This document shows positions 1-7,825 of a stretch of DNA of 64,000 bases, in pieces. The translations under genes were made by a program, and so were the position numbers. The notes under the pieces were generated by a model. The model was not told the origin of the DNA and made no database searches. It saw only the letters and a list, made by a program, of their open reading frames with translations. Source of the stretch: Clostridia bacterium (lineage in GTDB: Bacteria > Bacillota > Clostridia > UBA1381); the NCBI GenBank assembly GCA_017621875.1, contig JAGASE010000020.1, forward strand, positions 62,001 through 126,000. The letters are read 5' to 3'. How positions within the stretch are numbered: the stretch's first letter is position 1; each line of letters begins with the position of its first letter.

Positions 1-729
1 GAGGTGCATGCCCGGATAAGCCTCGCGGTCGCAAATCAGAGTTACGTCGGGGTGAACCTTCAGCATTGTGGCAGGAATATTTGTATTTATACCGCTGTCA
101 AGAAGTGAAGCCACTACCTTGCGTTTTTTCGGACCGTTGGCAAGAAGAATTATTTTCTTTGATTTAAGTATTGAAGAAATTCCCATTGTAAGAGCATGAG
201 TAGGAACTTCGTCGGCATTTTCAAAAAAGCGTGAATTTGCTTCGATTGTGCTTTGTGTAAGCTCGGTTAGGTGCGTGTCGGAATTAAGGTTTGCATCCGG
301 CTCGTTAAAGCCGATATGACCGTTTTGACCGATTCCCAGAATTTGCAGGTCAATTCCGCCTTTTTCAGCTATTTTTTTCTCGTATTCGCGGCATTCAGCG
401 ACAGGATCCGCTGCTTCGCCGTTCGGAATAAATGTATTGCTCGTGTTTATGTTAATTCTTGAAAAAAGATTTTTTTGCATAAAATAACGGTAGCTTTGGT
501 CATTGTCAGCCGCGATGGGGTAATATTCATCGAGATTAAAGGATATGACATCTTTAAAATCTATTTCACCGCTTTGGTTCATTGCGGTAAGCTCGTCATA
601 AAGTCCTATCGGTGTTGAGCCGGTAGCAAGACCTAAAATGCAGTTCGGCTTGGTTTGAATTTGTTGTGCAACAATTTCCGCCGCCTTTTTTGAAAGTTCA
701 CTATAGTTATCACAGATTATAATTTTCAT
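1..729 (-). CDS. nagB: Glucosamine-6-phosphate deaminase (partial)
   Basis: Reading down from the ATG at 729 gives 243 residues with no stop before the window edge. The frame carries the family landmarks: a GLATGSTPIGLYDEL segment near residues 33-47, the FNLDEYYP block near 65-72, GIGQNGHIGFNEP around 130-142 with the catalytic Asp/His region, and HALTMGI later. Family members of this short bacterial type run about 240-245 residues, so only the last residues and the stop are likely missing. The enzyme isomerises and deaminates glucosamine-6-phosphate to fructose-6-phosphate and ammonia in the cytosol, feeding amino-sugar carbon into glycolysis. The start follows an AGAGGGATAG ribosome site. 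It is divergent from an AraC-type regulator, which is a natural candidate to control it. Identity is secure; completeness is not. Confidence 0.95.
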   Translation of the reverse strand, partial: MKIIICDNYSELSKKAAEIVAQQIQTKPNCILGLATGSTPIGLYDELTAMNQSGEIDFKDVISFNLDEYYPIAADNDQSYRYFMQKNLFSRININTSNTFIPNGEAADPVAECREYEKKIAEKGGIDLQILGIGQNGHIGFNEPDANLNSDTHLTELTQSTIEANSRFFENADEVPTHALTMGISSILKSKKIILLANGPKKRKVVASLLDSGINTNIPATMLKVHPDVTLICDREAYPGMHL

Positions 730-789
730 AGCTATCCCTCTTTTCTTTATTGTTGTAAGATTATTATAAAAGGAATTATAAATAAAATA

Positions 790-822
790 TTTGCACGATT
801 GTACAGGAAATTTGCATTATTG
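790..822. promoter_or_regulatory. 21-bp-phased direct repeat, candidate AraC-type operator
   Basis: Two copies of TTTGCA-N2-ATTG lie at 790-801 and 811-822, exactly 21 bp apart, in the spacer between divergent nagB and the AraC-family gene. AraC-family proteins commonly bind two half-sites in direct orientation at about this phase. The second copy overlaps the -35 box (820-825) of the regulator's own promoter. The repeat is visible directly; operator function is inference. Confidence 0.5.
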
Positions 823-848
823 ACTTTGTGCGGGTTAAGTGATATAAT
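820..848 (+). promoter_or_regulatory. Promoter of the AraC-family gene
   Basis: TTGACT at 820-825 and TATAAT at 843-848 are separated by 17 bp. A start site about seven bases downstream (near 855) would fall within a few bases of the ATG at 860, leaving almost no leader. Confidence 0.75.
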
Positions 849-859
849 TAGCTTGGGTG

Positions 860-1789
860 ATGAATATGAATTGGGTTTTTATGGGAGAAAATCAGGAAAT
901 TTTGATAAAGCCTCTTGAGCTTAAGGACGAAATCAAGATAAAGGACGTTGTAAGCGTTCATTATTTTGAATTTTCAAAAACCTATAAATTTCCGGGCGAG
1001 AGACATGATTTTTGGGAGCTTGTATATGTAGACCGCGGAAAAATAACGGCTTTTTATGAGGATAAAAAGATTTTACTTCATTCGGGGGATATGATTTTCC
1101 ATAAGCCTGATGAATGGCATAATCTGATAGCGGACGGGGAGAATGTTTCAAATGTTGCGGTTATTTCGTTTATGTGTAATTCACGTCCGATGAAGCAGTT
1201 TAATAACAGAATTATGAAGGTTAACAATCTTCAGCGTGAGCTGCTTGCAAAAATTGTAAATGAAAGCAGAGCGTTGTTTAAAACGCCGCTTGACGACCCT
1301 TTCACAACCGAGTACGAAAAACAGGAAAGCTATCCGTTTGGGGCAGAGCAGCTTATCCGAATGTATTTAACCGAGCTGTTAATAAGTATTGTGAGAAACG
1401 ACGCAAGAAATATGCAGACTCGTTTTGTGCAAAATACGTCGAGCAGTCTTGTGAATGTGGTTACCGATTATCTCAGTGAGCATATAGCCGAAAAAATTAC
1501 GGTTGCCGATGTAGAAAAATTTACAAACACAAGCAGAACGGCATTGGAAAGTGCATTTAAAAGTACAGTTTCAACCGGTGTGATTGACTATTTTATTAAA
1601 ATGAAAATTGAATACGCAAAGACCTATATAAGAGAGAACAGCTATAATATAACACAGATTGCAGAGCTTTTGGGGTATGACAGCATACATTATTTTTCAA
1701 GACAATTTAAAAAGGTGACAAAAATGTCACCTAAGGAGTATTCAAACTCTATCAAGGCTATGGGTGTCAAGGAGGATGAAACACCTTAG
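860..1789 (+). CDS. AraC-family transcriptional regulator
   Basis: About 309 residues. The N-terminal third resembles a cupin/AraC sensing domain (residues near 35-95, with FPGERHDFWELVYVDRG and a later HKPDEWHNL segment), followed by a linker and a C-terminal pair of helix-turn-helix motifs (about residues 205-305) with the typical AELLGYDSIHYFSRQFKK signature. GTG 857, ATG 860 and ATG 866 are all in frame; I chose ATG 860, but no Shine-Dalgarno precedes any of them and the promoter places the transcript start within a few bases, so the message may be leaderless, or translation may begin further in. It faces nagB across 130 bp, so amino-sugar sensing is plausible but not shown. Its stop overlaps the stop of the convergent gene. 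Confidence 0.9.
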   Translation: MNMNWVFMGENQEILIKPLELKDEIKIKDVVSVHYFEFSKTYKFPGERHDFWELVYVDRGKITAFYEDKKILLHSGDMIFHKPDEWHNLIADGENVSNVAVISFMCNSRPMKQFNNRIMKVNNLQRELLAKIVNESRALFKTPLDDPFTTEYEKQESYPFGAEQLIRMYLTELLISIVRNDARNMQTRFVQNTSSSLVNVVTDYLSEHIAEKITVADVEKFTNTSRTALESAFKSTVSTGVIDYFIKMKIEYAKTYIRENSYNITQIAELLGYDSIHYFSRQFKKVTKMSPKEYSNSIKAMGVKEDETP

Positions 1790-2274
1790 ACAATATCAGT
1801 CCTTGAAACTATTATACGGCATACCGTTCCTGTTACAAATCCCAAAGCAAGACCGGAAATGAGTAAAACCGGCAGGTATGAGAAAACCGATAATGTGCCA
1901 AGCATGAGGGATGCAGCGAAAAGCTGACCGATGTTGTGGAATATGCTGCCGAGCATGCTGATACCGATAACGCTGAATTTCAGCTTTTTAAAGGCTATCA
2001 TAGCAAGAAGGCTGAAAATTCCGCCGCAAAGCGAGTAAATCAAAACATTTAAGCCGCTAAAAAGCAGCGAGGATACGCATACCTTTATTAGCATGACAAA
2101 AAAGGCGGAAACCTTATCTGCACGCAGCAGTGCAAACAGAATAACTATGTTTGAAATACCGAGCTTTATGCCGGGAATTGTAGTGACGGCAGGGAATAGG
2201 CTTTCAATGTACCCGAAGATGATTGCTGCCGAAGATAAAAGTGCAATATATGTAAGCTTTGATGTTTTCATCAT
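1786..2274 (-). CDS. Gx transporter family membrane protein (heptaprenyl diphosphate synthase component I-like)
   Basis: About 162 residues, hydrophobic, with roughly five membrane segments and the family's opening pattern MMKTSKLTYIALLSS followed by PGIKLGISNIVILFALL. Proteins of this type are annotated either as Gx transporters or as the membrane component associated with heptaprenyl diphosphate synthase; substrate is unknown. A longer frame exists, but ATG 2274 is preferred because it overlaps the upstream gene's stop in an ATGA arrangement and follows a GGTG ribosome site. It is co-transcribed with the NusG-II protein. Its stop (1786-1788) overlaps the araC stop (1787-1789), so the two genes meet tail to tail with no room for a terminator. 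Confidence 0.8.
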   Translation of the reverse strand: MMKTSKLTYIALLSSAAIIFGYIESLFPAVTTIPGIKLGISNIVILFALLRADKVSAFFVMLIKVCVSSLLFSGLNVLIYSLCGGIFSLLAMIAFKKLKFSVIGISMLGSIFHNIGQLFAASLMLGTLSVFSYLPVLLISGLALGFVTGTVCRIIVSRTDIV

Positions 2275-2612
2275 TTCACCACCGTATCTATATCGGATTT
2301 TTTGCTGACCTCTACAATAACCTTGTTTGGCAGACATACGATTTTTTCTGAGCTTGAAGAAATTATGCCCTGATGCACGCAGAGCTTGTCCGGACAGCTT
2401 GCCGATTTCATGTAAACCTCGCCGTTTTCAATGGCAACGGTGTTTGTTTCGTATACTTCAATTTCTCGATTTTCAAAAAGAGAAGCCTCGGCAAAAACGC
2501 TGCCGTTTAAAGTAATCGTTACAGTATCGCCTGATTCGGTTTTGCGAAACAAAATCAGCAGGGCAGATATTGTGATTATTATAAAAATAAGAATAAATTC
2601 TGTTTTTTTCAT
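2271..2612 (-). CDS. NusG domain II-containing extracytoplasmic protein
   Basis: 113 residues. One N-terminal transmembrane helix (residues 5-22) is followed by a small beta-rich domain with the characteristic Cys pair SCPDKLCVHQG (about residues 72-82), which defines the NusG domain II-like family found outside the cytoplasm in many Firmicutes. These proteins commonly sit with the Gx transporter and with flavin- or electron-transfer-related genes. Function is not established. Translation of the downstream Gx gene is coupled by a 4-base overlap. The start is preceded by AAAGGA at a somewhat long distance. Confidence 0.8.
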   Translation of the reverse strand: MKKTEFILIFIIITISALLILFRKTESGDTVTITLNGSVFAEASLFENREIEVYETNTVAIENGEVYMKSASCPDKLCVHQGIISSSSEKIVCLPNKVIVEVSKKSDIDTVVK

Positions 2613-2694
2613 TTATTCAAAAATCCTTTCAAAGTTAACAATAATTTCACAATTAGTTCATATCAGTGACATATTGACATGTTAATATATAGCT

Positions 2695-2773
2695 GTAAGT
2701 TGAAGAACTTACAAAAATACCTTCCCCTTAATATTTTTATGTGAAAAGTCGCGTCCGCACAACGTGACTTTTT
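2695..2773. other. Two stem-loops in the intergenic spacer
   Basis: The 300-bp gap between the divergent NusG-II gene and the first LCP gene carries two hairpins. One is a perfect 7-bp stem with a GAAG loop (2695-2712). The other pairs AAAAGTCGCGT (2744-2754) with ACGTGACTTTT (2762-2772, one G-T pair) and is followed by a T-run, so it looks like a plus-strand intrinsic terminator. No gene upstream on that strand explains it. It may end a short RNA or an antisense transcript; nothing more can be supported. Confidence 0.4.
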
Positions 2774-2853
2774 CCTTTGCGGAAATTTATTTTATATATG
2801 TATTATAATATTAATTTAACTAAAATGCAATACAATAATAACATTATAAATTA

Positions 2854-2882
2854 TTGACATAATCTCAATATTGGGATATAAT
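2854..2882 (+). promoter_or_regulatory. Promoter of the LCP gene pair
   Basis: Perfect TTGACA (2854-2859) and TATAAT (2877-2882) with a 17-bp spacer, about 55 bp before the first LCP start. Confidence 0.8.
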
Positions 2883-2939
2883 AATTAAGATATTGTAAAT
2901 AGTAAATGTTGTACATAAATGAAAGTTGAGGTAAATACC

Positions 2940-4217
2940 TTGAAGCGTAGAAGAAAAAAAGCGAAGAAAAACTTCTTTAATAAAAAACGATTAACGATTT
3001 TCGGAATATCATTTGCGGTTCTGCTTACTGCATTTTTTGTTGTAATGGGAATGGGCGGAATGTTTTTTCAGTCGGATGAATATGCCGAGGAAATTGTAGA
3101 GCCTGTGGATAAGGAAACCGGCAAGGTTAACGCTCTTTTGGCAGGCGTTGATAAGAGTGGACTTTTGACCGACACGATAATGGTCGCATCATATGACCTT
3201 GATAATAATGTTGTAAATATTTTATCCGTTCCGCGTGATACCAGAATGTATATAGGAAATAAATATCAAAAAATCAATTCCGCACATTCAATTTCCAAGG
3301 ACGGAAAAAAGAATGGAATAAATGGCACAATCGAAGCTGTGACTCGTCTTACAGGAATACCGATTAATTACTATATAGAATTTACTTTTAACGCTTTTCG
3401 TGAAACTATTGATGCTTTGGGCGGCGTGTATTTTGATGTGCCGCAGAACATGAATTATGATGATCCTGCACAGGACTTGCATATACATCTTCAAAAAGGA
3501 TATCAGCTTCTTGACGGAGACAAGGCAGAGCAGTTTGTTCGTTTCAGAAGATACCCGATGGGCGATATTGACAGAGTGGCGGCACAGCAAGCATTTGTTA
3601 AGGCTGTTGCGGAGCAGAAGCTGAATGCAAGTATTATACCTAAGCTTCCCGAACTGTTTAAAACCTTGCAGGAAAATCTTAAAACGAACATCACATTGTC
3701 CGACGTTACAAAATATATCATGAATATAGCCGAACTTAAAAGCGAGAATGTATATATGCATTCTCTGCCGGGGGTTTCAAACGGCACCGATTACGGCTCT
3801 TCGTACTGGATTGCGGATATGGACGAGCTTGCATTTCTTATTGAGAACACCTTCGGTTATGACGCATCAAAAATTACTATACACTCTGCAGACGGAAAGA
3901 GCGTTTCAAAGGACGTGAAGAAGACAACGGCTCAGCCGACTTCAACACCTACTCAGACGCCGAAGGCTACGGAAAAAGCGACTGCTTCTCCAAAGCCGAC
4001 CGAGGCTGCAAAAACTCCGAAGCCGACAACATCGGCAGAGAAAACCGCAACTCCGACAAAAACACCGTCGGGAGAGACTTCTTCACCATCTAAGACGGCA
4101 GAGCCGACTAAGGAGCCTGAGCCTACAGCAAAGGCAACACAAAAGCCTGCAAAAACACCGGATAGTGAGACAGAAGGCGGAATTAAGCGTCCTGCCGCAA
4201 ATCCGACGGCAGAATAA
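2940..4217 (+). CDS. LytR-CpsA-Psr (LCP) family cell-wall polymer ligase, first copy
   Basis: About 425 residues from the preferred TTG start at 2940, which follows GAGGT by seven bases; the in-frame ATG at 2919 has no ribosome site and is less likely. A short basic N-terminus precedes one membrane helix (about residues 20-42). The LCP domain follows with its substrate-binding Asp/Arg signature: TDTIMVASYD, SVPRDTRMYI, TGIPINYY, and FVRFRRYPMGDIDRVAAQQ. LCP proteins transfer undecaprenyl-linked polymers such as teichoic acids or secondary wall polysaccharide onto peptidoglycan outside the membrane. The last ~100 residues are a Thr/Pro/Lys-rich low-complexity tail, presumably extended in the wall; there is no LPXTG motif. 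The close downstream paralogue suggests an operon. Confidence 0.92.
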   Translation: MKRRRKKAKKNFFNKKRLTIFGISFAVLLTAFFVVMGMGGMFFQSDEYAEEIVEPVDKETGKVNALLAGVDKSGLLTDTIMVASYDLDNNVVNILSVPRDTRMYIGNKYQKINSAHSISKDGKKNGINGTIEAVTRLTGIPINYYIEFTFNAFRETIDALGGVYFDVPQNMNYDDPAQDLHIHLQKGYQLLDGDKAEQFVRFRRYPMGDIDRVAAQQAFVKAVAEQKLNASIIPKLPELFKTLQENLKTNITLSDVTKYIMNIAELKSENVYMHSLPGVSNGTDYGSSYWIADMDELAFLIENTFGYDASKITIHSADGKSVSKDVKKTTAQPTSTPTQTPKATEKATASPKPTEAAKTPKPTTSAEKTATPTKTPSGETSSPSKTAEPTKEPEPTAKATQKPAKTPDSETEGGIKRPAANPTAE

Positions 4218-4236
4218 TAAAAGAGAGGTTTGAATT

Positions 4237-5625
4237 GTGAAAAGAGCAAGACCAAAGAATAAAAAGGCTGCTGCAAAAAAGCAGCGTATGCAGGAAATAC
4301 ATGAAGAAAATCAGACTCCCCAATACGGAGAAACGTCTGAAACGGAAACAAGAAAAGTATCCGATGGAAATGCAGCAAGAGGTAGGGCAAAGAAAACAAA
4401 AGGGTCGCGGAGCATACCTAAAATTATTACAGGAGTTTTGGCAGTTGCAGTTATTTTCCTGTTTGTGATAATGGGCTTTGGACTTTTTGATGAAAGCCAG
4501 ATTCTTGCACCGCTTGAAAACGGAAAGATAAATGTACTGCTTTTGGGCGTTGACGAGGACGGACTTAGAACCGACGCAATAATGGTGGCATCGTACGATG
4601 TAAATGAGGCAGATGTAAATATGCTTTCTATTCCGCGTGATACAAAGGTTTACGTTTCAAACCGAAAGGTTACGCGTAAAATCAACGAAGTCCACGCTAT
4701 GAGCAGCAAAAAGGACAAGAGCGAAATTGTAGGAGCGGAGGCAACAGCGGAGGTTGTAACCCAGCTTACGGGAATACCGATTAATTATTATGTGGAATTT
4801 TCCTTCTCGGCAATAGACCGACTGTTTGATATTTTAGGTCCTGTAGAGTTTGATGTACCTGATGTTGAGGGAGACGGGCAGGGAATGAATTACGATGACC
4901 CGTATCAAAATCTGCACATTCATTTAAAGCCGGGACTTCAAAAGCTTTCGGGAAATCAGGTGCAGCAGTTCCTGCGTTACAGAAAGAGTAATTCCAACAA
5001 AGGCAGCGGCAGTGATACAGACCGTGTGATGCGTCAGCAGGAATTTGTAAAAGCCGTTGTGGAGCAGAAGGTGAATATAGGAATCCTGACCAAGTTGCCA
5101 AGTATTTTTAAACAAATTTCCAAGGAAATAAATACCAACATTTCCGGCGGTGATGTAACCAAGTATATCAGGTACTTGAATAAGCTGACAGGAGAAGGTA
5201 TTCATACGCACAGTCTGCCGGGCGAAAACAAAACCATAAGCGGCGGCTCGTATTTCGTGTGTAATCTTGACGAAACCAAGACTTTAATGAGTGAGGTTTT
5301 CGGATATGATGCGGAAATTACCGATAAGGTGACAATTTCCGATACACATTCTCAAAAGGTGTTAAAGGCAGGAAATACAACTAAGGCAACACAAAGCCCG
5401 GAAGCTGCAGAGGATAAATCGGAAAAAGAAACTGCAAAGCCTACAGTAAAACCGACGGTTACTCAGGCTGCGTCTCCGACACCTACGCCGACAAAAGCCC
5501 CGGTTGTAACAAAGTCGCCAACAAAAGCACCTGTAGTTACCAAATCGCCTACAAAATCTCCCGAGGCAACAAAAACACCTCTTGAGGATTGGGACGAGGA
5601 TTCAGGCGTAATAGAAATAGAATAA
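4237..5625 (+). CDS. LytR-CpsA-Psr (LCP) family cell-wall polymer ligase, second copy
   Basis: 462 residues from GTG 4237 with an AGAGAGG ribosome site, 19 bp after the first LCP gene. The layout copies its neighbour: a longer basic, charged cytoplasmic tail (about 65 residues), one membrane helix, the LCP catalytic domain (TDAIMVASYD, SIPRDTKVYV, TGIPINYY, FLRYRKSN and DTDRVMRQQ), and a Thr/Pro/Lys tail containing a repeated APVVTKSPTK unit. The two proteins diverge well beyond a recent duplication, so they may serve different polymers or different acceptor sites. The wall-polymer synthesis genes at 34-42 kb could supply substrate; this is inference. Confidence 0.92.
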   Translation: MKRARPKNKKAAAKKQRMQEIHEENQTPQYGETSETETRKVSDGNAARGRAKKTKGSRSIPKIITGVLAVAVIFLFVIMGFGLFDESQILAPLENGKINVLLLGVDEDGLRTDAIMVASYDVNEADVNMLSIPRDTKVYVSNRKVTRKINEVHAMSSKKDKSEIVGAEATAEVVTQLTGIPINYYVEFSFSAIDRLFDILGPVEFDVPDVEGDGQGMNYDDPYQNLHIHLKPGLQKLSGNQVQQFLRYRKSNSNKGSGSDTDRVMRQQEFVKAVVEQKVNIGILTKLPSIFKQISKEINTNISGGDVTKYIRYLNKLTGEGIHTHSLPGENKTISGGSYFVCNLDETKTLMSEVFGYDAEITDKVTISDTHSQKVLKAGNTTKATQSPEAAEDKSEKETAKPTVKPTVTQAASPTPTPTKAPVVTKSPTKAPVVTKSPTKSPEATKTPLEDWDEDSGVIEIE

Positions 5626-5643
5626 TAAATTGTAAAAAAATAC

Positions 5644-5672
5644 TTGCATTTTTAAAAAAATTGTGTTATAAT
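5644..5672 (+). promoter_or_regulatory. Promoter of the rimP-nusA-infB operon
   Basis: TTGCAT (5644-5649) and TATAAT (5667-5672) with a 17-bp spacer, upstream of a structured leader. Confidence 0.75.
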
Positions 5673-5696
5673 ATTATTAATGAATAGAATTTCTTC

Positions 5697-5730
5697 AGAG
5701 AGTGGGTAGAAAAACCCACTCTTTAATTTT
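5697..5730 (+). promoter_or_regulatory. Leader hairpin before rimP (possible attenuator)
   Basis: AGAGTGGGT at 5699-5707 pairs with ACCCACTCT at 5714-5722 (extendable to 11 bp with the flanks), loop AGAAAA, followed by TTTAATTTT. It begins only about 20 bases after the expected transcript start and ends just before the GAGGTGA ribosome site of rimP. This is the shape of an intrinsic terminator placed in the leader, so attenuation of the nusA-infB operon (for example by NusA itself) is possible; that role is inference. Confidence 0.55.
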
Positions 5731-5745
5731 GAGAGGTGATTATTT

Positions 5746-6204
5746 TTGGCGAATAAAACCGAAATTCTGGCAATGGAAATCGGCGACAAAATTGCGGAAA
5801 AGCTCGGAATGTGCGTTGTAGATGCACAGTTCAAAAAAGAGGACGGAAAACAGTTTTTGAGAATTTTCATTGATAAGGATGGCGGCGTCGGCATTGATGA
5901 CTGTGAGGAGTTTTCGCGTGCATTCGGAGATGAACTTGACAAAACCGATCCTATTGATACAGAGTATATCCTTGAGGTATCCTCGCCGGGAGTTGACCGC
6001 AAGCTGAAAACGGAGCGTGAATTTTTGCATTATATCGGACGAGAGGTTGATGTAAAGCTCTATAAGGCTTCAGACGGAAATAAAGAGTTTAGCGGAATTT
6101 TGACCTCCTATGAGGACAAGACAGCAACGATAGACTGCGGTGGGACGCCGCTTAAGATAAACACAAAGGATGCGGCATATATAAAGCTGCACTTTGAATT
6201 TTAG
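5746..6204 (+). CDS. rimP: Ribosome maturation factor RimP
   Basis: 152 residues from a TTG start with a GAGGTGA ribosome site eight bases upstream. The two-domain RimP fold is recognisable: an N-terminal alpha/beta domain with LRIFIDKDGGVGIDDCEEFS (about residues 43-62) and the conserved EVSSPGVDRKL block (about 80-90), then a C-terminal SH3-like barrel. RimP assists late maturation of the 30S subunit. It opens the classic nusA-infB operon and lies 18 bp before nusA. Confidence 0.95.
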   Translation: MANKTEILAMEIGDKIAEKLGMCVVDAQFKKEDGKQFLRIFIDKDGGVGIDDCEEFSRAFGDELDKTDPIDTEYILEVSSPGVDRKLKTEREFLHYIGREVDVKLYKASDGNKEFSGILTSYEDKTATIDCGGTPLKINTKDAAYIKLHFEF

Positions 6205-6222
6205 AAAGGTTGGAAAGAAAAA

Positions 6223-7251
6223 ATGAATGAAGAATTGATAACTGCCCTTGCGGATTTGTGCAAGGAAAAGGGGATAGATAAGGACGTTATTTTAGACGCA
6301 CTTGAGGCTGCACTTATTGCGGCATATAAGAGAAATTTCCTTTCAGCACAGAATGTTTGTGTTGAGCTTGACCGTGAAACAGGAAAAATAGCGGTCTATG
6401 CTCAAAAGACGGTTGTTGCGGAGGTAATGGATGCACAGCAGGAAATTTCCATTGACGATGCCAAAAAGATAAGCGGCAGCTATGAAGAGGGAGATATTGT
6501 AAATATAGAAGTAACTCCTGCAAACTTCGGCAGAATTGCCGCTATGACAGCAAAGCAGGTAGTAACCCAGAGAATAAGAGAAGCTGAAAGAGGAATTATT
6601 TACAGCGAATATACTCAGAAGGAAAACGAAATTGTTACAGGTAAAATTGAGCGTATAGAACGCGGGAACGTATATGTAGATATCGGCAAGGTTGAGGCTG
6701 TTATGCCGCTAAACGAACAGGTTGCCGATGAATATTACGAGGTCGGCAGAATGATAAAATGCTATGTGAGCGAGGTGCGAAACGGTACTAAGGGTACACA
6801 GATTATTCTTTCGCGTTCGCATCCCGGGCTTGTAAGAAAGCTTTTTTACCAGGAGGTGCCTGAAATTCAGGAGGGATTGGTTGAAATTAAGTCTATTTCT
6901 CGTGAGGCAGGCTCAAGGTCAAAGATTGCGGTTCATTCGGAAGACCCTGATGTAGATGCTCAGGGAGCTTGTATCGGTCCTAAGGGTGCAAGAGTACAGG
7001 CTATAGGCGACGAGCTTAATTATGAAAAAATTGATATTGTAAAATGGAGCGAGGACCCTGTTGAATATATTTCGGCAGCACTAAGTCCATCGAAAGTACT
7101 TACTGTAGAAATTGATGAGGAAGAAAAGAGTGCGAAGGTTACAGTGCCTGAATACCAGCTTTCGCTTGCTATAGGCAAGTCGGGACAGAATGTAAGGCTT
7201 GCTGCAAGACTTACGGGCTGGAAAATTGATATTTCCGCAGGTCAGGAATAA
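6223..7251 (+). CDS. nusA: Transcription termination/antitermination factor NusA
   Basis: 342 residues, the normal length for Gram-positive NusA that lacks the C-terminal acidic repeats of enterobacteria. Domain order is an N-terminal RNA-polymerase-binding domain (about 1-125), an S1 domain (GKIERIERGNVYVDIG near 137-152), then two KH domains with the GxxG loops IGPKGARVQAIG and IGKSGQNVRLAA. It modulates pausing, intrinsic termination and rRNA antitermination on RNA polymerase. It sits between rimP and rnpM in the conserved order. Confidence 0.96.
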   Translation: MNEELITALADLCKEKGIDKDVILDALEAALIAAYKRNFLSAQNVCVELDRETGKIAVYAQKTVVAEVMDAQQEISIDDAKKISGSYEEGDIVNIEVTPANFGRIAAMTAKQVVTQRIREAERGIIYSEYTQKENEIVTGKIERIERGNVYVDIGKVEAVMPLNEQVADEYYEVGRMIKCYVSEVRNGTKGTQIILSRSHPGLVRKLFYQEVPEIQEGLVEIKSISREAGSRSKIAVHSEDPDVDAQGACIGPKGARVQAIGDELNYEKIDIVKWSEDPVEYISAALSPSKVLTVEIDEEEKSAKVTVPEYQLSLAIGKSGQNVRLAARLTGWKIDISAGQE

Positions 7252-7268
7252 ATTAAGGGAGATTTTTG

Positions 7269-7523
7269 ATGCATACACCAATGCGAATGTGTATTGCCTG
7301 CCGGCAGATGAAGCCGAAGGGCGAGCTTATAAAAATTGTAAAAAATGAAAACGGAGCAGAGCTTGACGAAAAGCAGAAAAAGTTCGGACGAGGTGCATAT
7401 ATATGTAAAAACGCCGAATGTATAGAGAATACAAAGAAACGTCGGGCTATTGCAAGGCATTTTAAAATGCCGGTTGATGAAAAAATCTATAATGAAATTT
7501 CGGAGGCGGCAAAAGATGAATAA
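7269..7523 (+). CDS. rnpM: RNase P modulator RnpM (YlxR, DUF448)
   Basis: 84 residues from ATG 7269, with GGGAG upstream; a TTG one codon earlier is also in frame. The YlxR signature is clear: MRMCIACRQMKPKGELIKI at the N-terminus, then GRGAYICKNAEC with the second cysteine pair, and a basic end. YlxR of Bacillus subtilis binds the RNase P RNA and inhibits its activity. It overlaps ylxQ by 8 bp, matching the conserved nusA-rnpM-ylxQ-infB order. Confidence 0.93.
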   Translation: MHTPMRMCIACRQMKPKGELIKIVKNENGAELDEKQKKFGRGAYICKNAECIENTKKRRAIARHFKMPVDEKIYNEISEAAKDE

Positions 7524-7824
7524 AGCTTTGGGTATGCTTGGTCTTGCAAAACGTGCGGGAAAAGTGCTGACGGGCGAATTTCTGTGCGATAAGGCTATAA
7601 AAAGCGGACAATCTCATTTGATAATAATTGCGTCGGATATTTCCGAAAACAGCAAAAAAGCCGTTTGTGACGCTTGTAATTATTACGGTGTGGAATACAT
7701 CGAGTTCGGAACAGCAGAAGAATTGGGAAGATTCACAGGTAGTGACAGAAGAGTTGTTGTTTCGGTAAATGACGAAAAATTTAAGGATGCAATTTTATCC
7801 AAAATAGAAAGGATTGATGATTAG
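7516..7824 (+). CDS. ylxQ: L7Ae/YlxQ-family RNA-binding protein
   Basis: 102 residues from ATG 7516, which has GGAGGCGG upstream and lies inside the end of rnpM; the longer open frame starting at 7450 is an out-of-register extension. The L7Ae/L30e fold is indicated by [17 protein letters not shown], the [13 protein letters not shown] strand-helix and the [11 protein letters not shown] segment. Members bind kink-turn RNA. The gene always travels with infB in Firmicutes but its exact cellular role is not settled. Confidence 0.9.
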   Translation: MNKALGMLGLAKRAGKVLTGEFLCDKAIKSGQSHLIIIASDISENSKKAVCDACNYYGVEYIEFGTAEELGRFTGSDRRVVVSVNDEKFKDAILSKIERIDD

Positions 7825-7825
7825 T

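Noticed and set aside
3288-3787. Reverse-strand frames inside the first LCP gene
   Set aside because: Shadows of a conserved coding region; composition and lack of starts argue against them.
2940-5625. Sortase anchoring of the LCP tails
   Set aside because: No LPXTG-like motif, terminal helix or basic end; the N-terminal helix is the anchor.
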